A DNA stretch of 64,000 nucleotides. Source: Silene latifolia (Eukaryota; Streptophyta; Magnoliopsida; Caryophyllales; Caryophyllaceae). The position numbers and the translations under genes are program-made. The first letter of the stretch is position 1. Each line of letters begins with the position of its first letter. Shown in pieces: positions 1-10,849 of the stretch. The notes below the pieces were generated by a model. The model searched no databases, was not told the origin of the DNA, and worked only from the letters and a program-made list of their open reading frames with translations. The stretch spans positions 636,001-700,000 of the forward strand of contig NC_133526.1 in NCBI RefSeq assembly GCF_048544455.1, in the 5' to 3' direction.

Positions 1-560
1 CTACCTTTTCGCAATCCTCTTACGCTGCAATCAATCATACAATAAGCATAACAATTACCACATCGTCACCTACAACAATGATAATCAACAATCACATAAC
101 GCACACACTATATGCAAAACCCCATTTCCCCCAAATTCATAATCAAAGACAAACCCTAGGACAATCATCAACAAGCATGGGGAATAAAGACTTACCGACG
201 AAAGGATGAATGATTGAATGCGGTTGCTAAGATTGTCCATACATACACAGAGGAGAGATTGGGAATGATTAGAGCGTCGTAGGTTTTGATTAGGTTTACA
301 AACCGTGTTTTAGAAACTGATTTCTCAAATTTTATAATCTCTAAAAACACTCCCATCAACCGCTGAATTAATACTCGTCAGACCGGATACTCGGTCGAGT
401 ATGATGTATACTCGGCCGAGTATCCTCTACTCGGTCGAGTATTCATCATACTCGGCCGAGTATTCCTCGCAGGCTTAAACAGAACATACACTTAGCACTA
501 CTCGGCCGAGTAGGCTCTACTCGGTCGAGTACTTAGCTTAATAAAGTCTGTAGTGTTACA
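1..560 (-). repeat. G1 3' LTR, partial
   Basis: Matches 5903-6464. It begins on the minus strand at 560 with TGTAACACTACAG and runs off the left edge, so only about 41% of the 1355-bp LTR is present. It holds six CTCGGYCGAG palindromes at about 395-535. Confidence 0.9.
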
Positions 561-585
561 ATCTTCCCCCCTTAAAAAGAACTTC
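561..585 (-). other. G1 polypurine tract
   Basis: Read on the minus strand this is an A/G run with six consecutive G residues directly abutting the LTR start at 560. This is the expected plus-strand primer of an LTR element. A similar block (LTR-end-like GTGTTAC followed by a purine-rich stretch and GAACTTCG) recurs at about 815-860. Confidence 0.75.
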
Positions 586-3500
586 GTCCCCGAAGTTCCA
601 ACCCAACCTATAAAACATGGACACCTAACACTAAGTCTACCAACAACACTTACTTCCACAACATGACTCACGGTATCATCCCAACTACAGCATAGCCTCT
701 CGACACTAACTCCAATATTATCGAATAACCACAATATAACGTTGCCAACCTTGTCTCACTTCCATAACACTCGAGCACTCAATCCACAAAAGAAGATCAA
801 TCATCAAAACGGAGTGTTACATTCTACCATCCTTAAAGCGAACTTCGTCCTCGAAGTTTACTCAAATACATAAACATCATCTTCCAACCACAAAACTATC
901 GGACTCATAATCATTATCATACAATGTCAACACTTTGTTGAAATATTCTCTCATTGCTAAACATCGAATTACTACAAGCACGGTCATGACCTTTAATCAA
1001 ATCAATTAAAACAAATATCCGTCCTCTATGCTACACCAACACTCTACTTCCAATAATATTACGACATGCACAATCCTCAAACGCTATTTGCCGCATCCTA
1101 CTCCTCTTAAGACACATGTTACGTCCTCGTAACTCATTAGTACTAAATCCTCAGCTATACCTCTCATTATCTTCATTGCCACCACATGTGAAAGATACAC
1201 GTGTATAATCTAAACACTTACTATTCCTATATCCAAGGCTCTCTTACTTAAACAGTTATCATACCTCAACTCATTTTGCACTCCATTTAACCAATACCAC
1301 ACAATCCTGATCAAAACAAACACTCTAACTCTTCCACATTACCGCAACACGACATACCTCTCTATATAAACTATATAAAACTCTTATCGCCAAAAGCATA
1401 ACTCACGATCCACACTTTTTACGTACACTCACACGAGATCCTCATGTTCTTTCCTTCATTACCGCAAAACTCATACATAACTTAACATGACACTAATTCC
1501 CCAACACTCTACACTCACTATCTCAACCCAGGATTATGAACCACCTGCATCTTTCAGGTCATTACCACACATGTTTTACGAATCACTAACCATTACCATT
1601 TCTACCAAAGCCTCATCTAGAACAAGATCAAAATTATCAGAAACAACCTATCACAACCGTGTCTCATCATCAATGATTATCGCTATACCATGACAACAAC
1701 GAAAACATATACAACTCTCTTTCATATCATCCTCTACCCTCATTCCCAAACCGAAACTGGTAAGAAACATCAACAAACAAAACAACAGTCTACATGTCTA
1801 ACCGAAACTCACCAGAAACAACAGCAACAAAATAACGATCTGTGCATAACTGGTCTGTACTTTCGGAACTCAATCGTAACCACCCCGTATACTCCACCAC
1901 AACCGGTGACGGCATCGCAACACCGCCACCAACAGCCGCACCGCAGCGCGAAAATGCCCGCATCACAACATGAAGTACCATGCCCGGATCACCACTCGGG
2001 GCACAACAACCACATCGATAAACATCTCAATCGCATATAATTTCCATAAACACTGACTCAGTATGACATTTCGAGCAAGAAAACTCATTCAAAACAGTTT
2101 TACTAGATTATAACACAACATATTATACGGAATAAACTGACAAGAATCTCATGAACATCATCCTTACCATTTCACGGAATAAACATGTATCATCAATACA
2201 CATACAATTTTAACTATCCATGACAGATCAATCAAATTATTACCTTTTGAACCTTATTCCATTATATTGTCGTACCCAACATATATCACAAACATTCATA
2301 TAACAACTTTATGACTATCACACCATACCGCTTCTCGTGAGGTCAGAACCTCACACAAACATTTATACACATCATAGACCCATAATCACATCCAACCAGT
2401 CAATCCTGATCACGTAAGTTACCACTTGACAATGAATACCTCTCATCCGGATTTAACCCAGGTGCCTTTCATAACATATCCTCTCATACCCACAATTATC
2501 ACTCCTCCGAAAATTGTAGCCATAACATCAGTACCCAACTTCGAGCGAATACCTCACATATCTACATCTTATACTCCCTCACAACCAAACATATTAATTG
2601 CCCCCACAAAATCAACCTCATTAAAACAACTAACTTTCCTTAAAGTAACATCATCCTCAACCACTAGTGACAATACGATGGCACCAACATCCTTCATGTG
2701 ATCACTCTCTTACTAACACTTCGTAATATCACAATCCGTTTTCTCTCTTTGGTTATCATCCCAAATAAAGAACATCCAATCCATCAACAAGATTTACCTC
2801 AATATTCTTCCCAATACTATGCTTAATTGTCATATTACCCGATTCCCCACCAAGATTTCATATCGTGCAAATTCTCTACCCAACTTTTACTTTACTTAGT
2901 TCCTCGAAACTCCTGACTAATCATGTTGTTCTGAAACTCCTATATAACCATTAACTCAAATCCTCATACTAGTATCATACATCTCGACGATTATTTCTTA
3001 CTTTATATCACATAACTTCGGTGAACATTTTCTTAGTTTTACTCCCCTCATTCTTTTCTTTTTACACTCGACAAAAGCAATTAACCACTCAACTCCTTAT
3101 TACTTCTTACCTAACTCTTAAGTAATTTGTTTATTTCTCCCATAGCTCCACAACTCTAATTCCATTAATTCATATCAATATCTTATCATTCTTCTTATCA
3201 TTTATCCTCTCTCATCTTGCTTCTCACTCACCCTTGTCACATCAAGTCTACACACTAATGGTTACTCTTCCATTAGTCGTATCTCCCTTTTCGTATCTCT
3301 AGGAAACCAAAAATTTATGTCATACCGTTAATTTTCCATAGAATTACACACTAGGCTTACCCCTTAATATTCCAACTTCCCAAACTTAGCCACTATCTAC
3401 AAATCCACATCGCGACATCACTTCCTTTAAGTTCACTATATACCTCTCTTTCCTATCTTCTTACAACAACCTTCCATTACATATATCCTTAAGCAACTCT

Positions 3501-3972
3501 ATCCTAGCTGTCTTCCTCCCTAAATCCTTACACATCCAAATATGCCACTATTCTTGTCCCATATCTCAATCTTTCATTCTCATGCTTCTTTACACTTACA
3601 TCACCCTTGTCCATATACACTTACTTTTATACTACTCAACACACCGACTATATCACTCATCATATCTCACAAAACATGCTCTTTGCCTCAATTAGCTCAC
3701 ATTCTTCTTTTTTTTTTTTTTTTTTTTTTTTCTTTTTCCACTATCTCTCACATGTCTTCCTTATCCAACACATGTCCCTCATAAGCCGGCATTCCCCCTA
3801 TCATAGTATTTGGTAACTTACGTATCAAGACCGTCTCACATATAAGAGAATGCGTTAAAACTCAAAACACACATGTGTATATACCCTATGACTCAAACAA
3901 TGTAAAAACATAGCCACCGGCTCAAAATAAAAGTAAGAACATAGCCACCGACTCAAAGTGGCCGCCCAATGA
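586..3972 (-). other. G1 interior without recognisable genes
   Basis: About 3.4 kb of G-poor, C/A/T-rich top strand with only short chance ORFs. I found no gag, protease, RT, RNase H or integrase motif on either strand. A T-run lies at about 3711-3733. It may be the body of a non-autonomous element or a decayed coding region; the sequence alone does not decide. Confidence 0.6.
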
Positions 3973-4275
3973 GGTACTCGGTCGAGTACATAACATACCA
4001 GGTCGAGTATAAGGTACTCGGTCGAGTAACTATATTACTCGGTCGAGTTTCGACTCCGAAGCAAACTCAATTGTCGCAGAAGGATTACTCGGTCGAGTAT
4101 TGGGAATACTCGGCCGAGTGGACCTTACTCGGTCGAGTATGAGACTACTCGGCCGAGTTTAGGACTCAGACGCTAAACAAGTATTATCACGGAGAGATTA
4201 CTCGGCCGAATATGGAACACTCGGTCGAGTACAAAAGACACTCGGCCGAGTAGGGACTACTCGGTCGAGTATCGG
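3973..4275. repeat. Array of CTCGGYCGAG palindromes in the G1 leader
   Basis: About a dozen copies of TACTCGGTCGAGTA or TACTCGGCCGAGTA, some with one change, spaced irregularly by 5-40 bases. In element orientation they lie downstream of the primer site, in the untranslated leader. The same motif occurs six times in each LTR. Function unknown. Confidence 0.9.
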
Positions 4276-5093
4276 CGCAGATTCTCAAGACACCGTCCAG
4301 TTTTCGTAAAACAGTCATATCTCACTCGTTACTTGGTCATTTTGGGCGTGTGACCTATCGTTAGAATCGTAAGAGGACAAGCTATCACCTCAACTTGGAA
4401 TTACAGCAATATCATTTCTAGAACTCGACTTATGACAGTTTTAAGACAACCCTTCCAAAATCGGGTTGTATACAAATCAAAATTTCTTAACAAAACAACT
4501 TAAACATGCATAAAGCAAACAATAACAACTCAATACTTCTAAAAACCAGTACATAGGTGAACTTTCATCATACTCACATTAGAATTAAACACGACATTCA
4601 CATATGTAGACGTATGACCTTAACCACATGCTACGACCAACAACCAAACATTAACATCATCATGATTATGTAGACACATCCTACCTCACATTACATATAC
4701 TCCAATTTCACATTTCGTTAGCACAATTACAAAAAATTTTCCATCTATATATGACACTCCACACCCCGTTTCAAAAGCCAAGCAGTAACCACATAACATG
4801 CTCCAGGTTCTATCACACGCAACTACGCACTTCCTTTATCATATACCACCATGGTCAGATCCTTTCATTTCATCCAACAACAATACAAGGCTCAAGTTAC
4901 AAGTATTACACACACATGACTCAAGCATACAAAATTTCACCCCATGTGACCGGCTTGAGATCGTAAGGGCCTTAGTGCGACTCCGGGACGTCTCCCAAGT
5001 CTTTGCGGTAGATCCAAACAACTCTCCCCGGGTTCATTTTATTTAGACTCCCTAAGTTCATTGGGTTCATTTGTTTTAGGTGCCGGAATCGTC

Positions 5094-5106
5094 GGCTCTG
5101 ATACCA
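5094..5106 (-). other. G1 primer-binding site (tRNA-Met type)
   Basis: Minus-strand TGGTATCAGAGCC, three bases from the LTR end. It matches the standard plant initiator tRNA-Met primer site. Confidence 0.85.
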
Positions 5107-5109
5107 CTT

Positions 5110-6464
5110 TGTAACACCCCCTCATACCAAGGTACCTTACCAGGACTACCCCAGCATGAAAGGTTGTTACCATCTCGGTTGCCCGAGGTTAGTATATATC
5201 AAAAGCAACAGTCCAAACACGTTTATTAATGTACGGTAATTATAAAGGTTACATAGTCTCCAAAATCTAATAAATGAATTATCCAAATGGCAACAACTAC
5301 CAAAACAATAACTAAAGCTCGTGATGGTGTCATCTAATCCAGCGTGGTGACTCTCCCATGACTGCCCCCAAGCTCAATAAATGTATCACCTGTCACAATC
5401 TGCTCACCATCCCCGAATGGATCACCGCAGGTTTTACAAAACAACAACACGGGTCAAGATTACTCAATCAATATAAGACAACAACATTACCACTAGCTGA
5501 TCATCGATCTCACGCACAAGATAACCGACTACACACCGAAGTGTGTAGCCCCGCCAGATTACCCATCGCAACAGGTAATCCTCGCCGCCAAAGGACCGCA
5601 CCATCCCCACCTAGTCCAACTCATCAACGAGCGACTAACAATCCCTGTCCCTTAATGTGCACATCCCCTCCCGTGGCGGGTTCCACGGAGGGCGAACTAG
5701 GGTGTGAAGCCACTCCCGCAAGTGACTCCACCACAATCACACAAACCACAAAGATCACAAATTGTCTCAACACCACAACCGTCACCACACAATCACATCA
5801 CCACCGTCACCACAACACCCATAATCCGATGATCGCAGATAACAACAAATACAACATAACTACGGTCTTAAATCAATTAACGATGAATCGAGTAGGGAAA
5901 CCCTACCTTTTCGCAATCCTCTTACGCTGCAATCAATCATACAATAAGCATAACAATTACCACATCGTCACCTACAACAATGATAATCAACAATCACATA
6001 ACGCACACACTATATGCAAAACCCCATTTCCCCCAAATTCATAATCAAAGACAAACCCTAGGACAATCATCAACAAGCATGGGGAATAAAGACTTACCGA
6101 CGAAAGGATGAATGATTGAATGCGGTTGCTAAGATTGTCCATACATACACAGAGGAGAGATTGGGAATGATTAGAGCGTCGTAGGTTTTGATTAGGTTTA
6201 CAAACCGTGTTTTAGAAACTGATTTCTCAAATTTTATAATCTCTAAAAACACTCCCATCAACCGCTGAATTAATACTCGTCAGACCGGATACTCGGTCGA
6301 GTATGATGTATACTCGGCCGAGTATCCTCTACTCGGTCGAGTATTCATCATACTCGGCCGAGTATTCCTCGGCAGAAGCCAAACAGAACATACACTTAGC
6401 ACTACTCGGCCGAGTAGGCTCTACTCGGTCGAGTACTTAGCTTAATAAAGTCTGTAGTGTTACA
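5110..6464 (-). repeat. G1 5' LTR, complete (1355 bp)
   Basis: TGTAACA...TGTTACA ends on the minus strand, flanked inside by the primer site. The right boundary abuts the interrupted RT region of G2. The target duplication is probably AACAC (6465-6469), but the other side is outside the window. Confidence 0.9.
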
Positions 6465-6469
6465 AACAC

Positions 6470-7045
6470 GATCCTCAGATGCTCCTCATGCTCCTCCTTA
6501 GTCTTAGAGTAGACTAAGATGTCATCGATAAACACTACTACAAACTGATCCAAGAACTGTCTGAAGATTCTATTCATCAAATCCATAAACACTGTCGGCG
6601 CATTAGACAACCCAAACGGCATCACCACATACTCATAATGGCCATACCTCGACGTGAAAGCTGTCTTTGGTATGTCCACCTCTCTAATCTTCACCTGATG
6701 GTACCCCGACCTCAAATCAATCTTAGAAAAGACTGTTGCACCGCTCAGCTGATCAAACAGGTCGTCTATCCTTGGCAAAGGATACTTGTTCTTTATCGTC
6801 ACACGGTTCGGCTCCACCCCGTAATCTATGCACAGCCTCAAACTCCCATCTTTCTTCTTCACGAAAAGAACTGGTGCTCCCCAAGGCGATACACTTGGTC
6901 TAATGTATCCCTTCTCTATCAAATCATCCAACTGCTTCCTAAGTTCCTCCATCTCCTTAGGACCCATACGGTACGGTGCCTTAGAGATTGGCCCCGTCCC
7001 TGGTTTCAACTCTACGGTGAAATCTATCTCCCTCTTTGGTGGCAC
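6470..7045 (-). pseudogene. G2 reverse transcriptase region (part)
   Basis: Conserved RT blocks are readable: [58 protein letters not shown] and the catalytic FIDDILVYS. The family is Ty3/gypsy. The domain ends early because the G1 LTR begins at 6464. It belongs to the same fossil element as the gag and protease to its right. Confidence 0.9.
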
Positions 7046-7219
7046 CCCGGAATCTCCTCCGGAAAAACATCTGCAAACTCTCCCACCACTGGTATCTCAT
7101 CAATCGGGCTCTCTAACCGGTCATCTCTCACATGGCACAAAATCGAGGACATCCCTTCCTCGGATACGACTTCAAGGTGACAATTTTGAATCAACTTAAC
7201 TTTGGGTTTGACTAGAAAC

Positions 7220-7620
7220 CCACGGTAAGACACACTAACACCCTTTGGACATCTTAAGGACACTTTCTTTTGATGACAGTCTATCTTAGCTTTATACTTT
7301 CCTAACCAATCCATCCCAACTATCATCTCAAAACCGTTAAAAGGAAACTCTAGCAAGTCTACAGGGAAATCGACTTGCCCAACTATCAAAGATACTTCTC
7401 TAAACAACCTCCCACACGATACAGACTCACCCGAAGGTATGAAAACTTGCTCACTAACTGGCTCATATACTCTCAAACCCAACTGTTTTACATGACTCGA
7501 AGACGCAAACGACTGAGAAGCCCCCGAATCAAACAAAACAAACGTAGGAATACCATTAACAAGGAATGTACCGGTGATAACGTGCGCATCCTCCTCAGCT
7601 GCCTTCTTCTCCATCATGAA
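7220..7620 (-). pseudogene. G2 aspartic protease region
   Basis: An aspartic protease core with FVLFDSGASQSF is preceded by GTFLVNGIP and followed by a segment reading GMDWLGKYKAKIDC, typical of plant gypsy pol between gag and RT. In the element it would process the polyprotein. Confidence 0.85.
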
Positions 7621-7639
7621 CAACTTGCCACCGGTTTTT

Positions 7640-8766
7640 TTGCCCACCTCCCTGGATAGTCTTGGTGGATGCGGTCGGCTTAGCACCCGACCCTGGATTG
7701 TTGTTGTTGTTCGTCGGTGTCTTCGATAAGAATTATCGCGATTCTTTGTTGCCTCCACTCGTAACTCGACTTCCCGGTTTGGCCATGTTCCAGCCGGCCT
7801 GTTGCTCGCGAAGCTCTGTGCAGGTCTCTGAAAAGATCCCGGTGCGCTCGTGCACTCATGTCTCTTGTGGCCTACGCCACCACAACCAAAGCAGGTCACT
7901 CCCCAACTATTACTCACACTCCCACGGCCACGCCCAAAGGAAGCCCCAGCACTAAACCCAGATCCAGAAGAAAATCCTTTAGACTGATTGTGGTTGCCTT
8001 TCTTGTAGTTAGATTGGCCACCACCCTCGCTCTCAGACTTCCTCTTCTCACCACCAGACCTCTCCTGAGCCATCTCCACCAACCTCTCAGCTCTCCCAGC
8101 CCTCTCATAAGCTTCCTTAACATCGGTAAGGATTCCCACGGGTAACTTATCCATAATCTTGGTAGTCAACCCTCTCTCAAACCTCAATGCCAGGTTCTCC
8201 TCACTCAAACCCATATCCTCAGCATACCTGGACTTCTCATTGAACTGTCTGTAGTACTCGGCTACCGACATGTCAGCGGTCATCTTAAACTTATCAAACT
8301 CCTCCCTCAACTTACTCCTCACATGCTCGGGTACAAACTCCTTCCTCACAGCCCTACGAAACTCCTCCCAAGGTATAGCAGGTAAGCCTTGGTTGGTGTA
8401 TATCTCCTTAGCACTCACCTTCACTGAATCCCACCACTTGCCTGCTGCCTCCCTCAGATAGAACGCAGCCTGCTCCACTCTCATCTCATCAGGGCAATGA
8501 ACCAAGTCTAAGATGTTCTCCATCTCTCTCAGCCAACTATCAAGCAGATTAGGTTCCCCAACCCCCTTGTATTCTTTCGGGTTAAACCTCGCAATGTAGA
8601 GGCTGATTTTTGAATGATCAACCTCCTTCTCCTTATCCTTACCCTTGTCCTCATTCACTCTCTTCAGGGTCTCAGTAAGAGCATCCTGGTGCTCCAACAT
8701 CTTAACGATGTCATCTGTGGTCATAAGCTCAGCTCTCGCATACAAAGCAGTTCTCTTGGGCGGCAT
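7640..8766 (-). pseudogene. G2 gag region with zinc knuckle
   Basis: Starts MPPKRTALYAR and contains the retrotransposon gag core (SLYIARFNPKEYKG, AAGKWWDSV, FKMTADMSVAEYYRQF), then a glycine/serine-rich stretch and a zinc knuckle CFGCGGVGHKRHEC. The start was chosen at the ATG downstream of the palindrome leader, because the in-frame extension to 8928 only translates that leader. It encodes the capsid/nucleocapsid part of a Tekay-like element. Confidence 0.88.
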
Positions 8767-8847
8767 CTTGAAACTATATATAAGAAAGGGGTAAACATAA
8801 ACACACGTACTAAACCTCAAAACACGAAAACGCGATACCCAGAACCC

Positions 8848-9112
8848 ACTCGATCGAGTTCCCAAACACACTCGATCGAGTAACGGGCTACTCGATCGAG
8901 TGCCCCACGTACTCGATCGAGTACCCAAACTCCAGAACCAAACAGACCTTCTGATCTCTTACCTACTCGATCGAGTATCCAGGCTACTCGATCGAGTGAC
9001 CCCCTACTCGATCGAGTACCCATAGTTACTCGATCGAGTGCCCCAAAGCACGATTCTGGACTCAAAATCGTCAAAAACCCACCCGATCGAGTCAGTCTCA
9101 CTCGATCAAGTA
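8848..9112. repeat. Array of CTCGATCGAG palindromes in the G2 leader
   Basis: About ten copies of TACTCGATCGAGTA or one-base variants between the gag start and the primer site. Four more lie in the G2 LTR at about 10708-10790. They match the G1 arrays except for the central dinucleotide (AT against GT/GC). Confidence 0.92.
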
Positions 9113-9538
9113 TCACTAATACGCAAAAGCTACCCGCATGTTACGTCATATGCTAACATGCTAAACTTTATAAAACCACATGATATCATAATAAGTATGC
9201 TACGCATCTATTCTACTATCAATAAGATCAATTCGTCATGCCATTAAAGCCACATTGTAAACATCCAACATGTTATTCCAACATCATGTCTACACATATA
9301 TATATATCTTTCTTTCACATTCTCAACTTCTCCTTCAACATCCAACAATCACACACTTCATCACATTTGACTCGACAAACACTTTCCCATGTGACCGGTT
9401 CAAAGTTGTAGGGCGACCCCCGCGACTTTAGGACGTCTCCCAAGCCTTTGCACTAGCTCCTACAACTTTTACCCCGGGTTCATTTTAATTGACTCCCTAT
9501 GTTCATTAAGTTCATTGGTTACAGGTTTCAGGATCGTC

Positions 9539-9550
9539 GCTCTGATACCA
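9539..9550 (-). other. G2 primer-binding site (tRNA-Met type)
   Basis: Minus-strand TGGTATCAGAGC, two bases from the LTR end at 9553. Confidence 0.85.
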
Positions 9551-9552
9551 TT

Positions 9553-10802
9553 TGTTACACCCCCATACTCCGAGTGCCTTACCAGGACCACTCAGGTATG
9601 AAGACGCCACCATCTCGGTCGCCCGAGGTATGAAAATCAAATAGACAAAACAGAAACAACGTTTATTATAAATAGTTTAATGAATAAATACAATCCTCGA
9701 AACCAAACTGAAAGTACGATACATTATTCCAAACTGTCTATTCTAACTGAAATGTAAATAACTAAGGCTACAGCGGAAGACTCCTATCATCTGTCGTGGC
9801 TCCTCAGCTATCCCAGTACTCATCTCAATACCTGCTCAATATCTGCTCACCATCCCCGAATGGATCACCGCAGGTTTACAAAACAACACCGGGGTCAGTA
9901 CTAATCACACAATCAATATAGATAACAATAATAAGGTAAACAGACAGCTGAACTGCCACACACACACGCACACACACACCGCCAACTCCCATCATCTCAA
10001 TACCGATCGTCCACCGGACCCGACCGCCATGGGGGACCGCAGCCGTTCCCACCTAAGCCCCGCTCATCACACGAGCGATAACCCTGTCCATTAATGTGCA
10101 CATCCCCTCCCGTGGCGGGTTCCACGGAGGGCGAAACTAGGGCGTGAAGTCACTCCCGCAAGTGACCTCACTCAGCCGAGAACGCATCTCGAGAACCATA
10201 GACAACCAATCACAATCACAATCACAATCACAATCATCATATCAAACAACTAACTACAAGACATCACCAATATCCCATTATGGGACTAATACGAGTAGAA
10301 ATCCTACCTGAAAGCACAACAAGCGAGACGGTATCTACAAAATGTCTCAAAACGCCTCTTCTACGAATCCTCCTCCTATCATATAGCACATAAAGACTAC
10401 ACATCACAAACTACTCATAAAAACCCCCAAACCCTAAATTAGGGTTTAACCAACCTTAACAAAGCATTATAAAAACTGTATTAAAAGCTTACCCTCGACG
10501 CAAGGAACTCAACGATACGAACTACGACACGAACCGACCGTCTGAACTCCGGGAATTGCTAAGGATGCGATTAGGAAGATGAACTGACTGCTTTCTCTCT
10601 TAAACAGGTTTTAGGTTTTGGTAAAAGTGTTTTAAAACAATGACGATTATGTTTAAATACCCTAATCGCATAATTAACAAAACCCGAGAAAAACTCCCCG
10701 TAAACCGGACACTCGATCGAGTACCCAAGGTACTCGATCGAGTACCCCCTTACTCGATCGAGTACCCCAGCTACTCGATCGAGTACCCAACGGAGTATTA
10801 CA
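9553..10802 (-). repeat. G2 5' LTR (1250 bp)
   Basis: Starts TGTAATACTCCG and ends GGGGGTGTAACA on the minus strand. Both boundaries are fixed by the primer site on one side and the copia purine tract plus five LTR bases on the other. It carries four CTCGATCGAG palindromes near its start. Part of its length (about 9840-10190) resembles the matching part of the G1 LTR and of the solo LTR at 48297-49680. Confidence 0.88.
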
Positions 10803-10807
10803 CAACA

Positions 10808-10826
10808 TCCCCCCTCAAGTTGGAGG
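10808..10826 (-). other. Copia polypurine tract
   Basis: Minus-strand CCAACTTGAGGGGGGAT, the usual end of copia elements, directly followed by the LTR start TGTTG. Confidence 0.88.
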
Positions 10827-10849
10827 TTGTATTTGACAAACCCAACTTG

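Larger units (their letters stand above)
1..6464 (-). mobile_element. Ty3/gypsy LTR element G1, apparently non-coding, cut by the window edge
   Basis: Bases 1-560 repeat 5903-6464 almost exactly, so the two are LTRs of one element. The complete LTR (5110-6464) starts TGTAACACTACAG and ends GGGTGTTACA on the minus strand. A tRNA-Met primer site adjoins it at 5094-5106 and a purine tract lies at 561-585, which fixes minus orientation. The 4.5-kb interior shows no gag or pol motif in any frame, so this is either a non-autonomous relative of the Tekay-like element next door, whose LTR end it resembles, or a completely eroded copy. It interrupts that neighbour at 6465. The LTR pair differs only in a small patch, so the insertion is young. 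Confidence 0.85.
6465..10802 (-). mobile_element. Ty3/gypsy element G2, Tekay/Del-like, interrupted by G1
   Basis: The order on the minus strand is: LTR (10802-9553), tRNA-Met primer site, leader with palindrome array, gag with a CCHC zinc knuckle, protease with FDSGAS, and RT with FIDDILVYS. The gag and protease resemble the Tekay (Del) chromovirus lineage. RNase H, integrase and chromodomain are not seen because G1 cuts the element in RT and the rest lies beyond the window. The visible coding part is broken by about one or two lesions besides the G1 insertion. G2 sits five bases inside the 3' LTR of the copia element. Confidence 0.85.

Noticed and set aside
3711-3733. Poly(T) run as the tail of a LINE
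   Set aside because: No LINE-like sequence adjoins it, and it lies within the low-complexity G1 interior.
3973-4275. CRISPR-like regular array
   Set aside because: Spacers are irregular and short, the repeat is a palindrome, and the DNA is plant nuclear.
5358-6044. A 228-codon plus-strand reading frame
   Set aside because: It lies on the antisense strand of the G1 LTR, is Thr/His/Asn-rich low complexity, and has no domain.
7914-8461. Plus-strand reading frames opposite G2 gag
   Set aside because: They are shadows of the minus-strand gag coding sequence.
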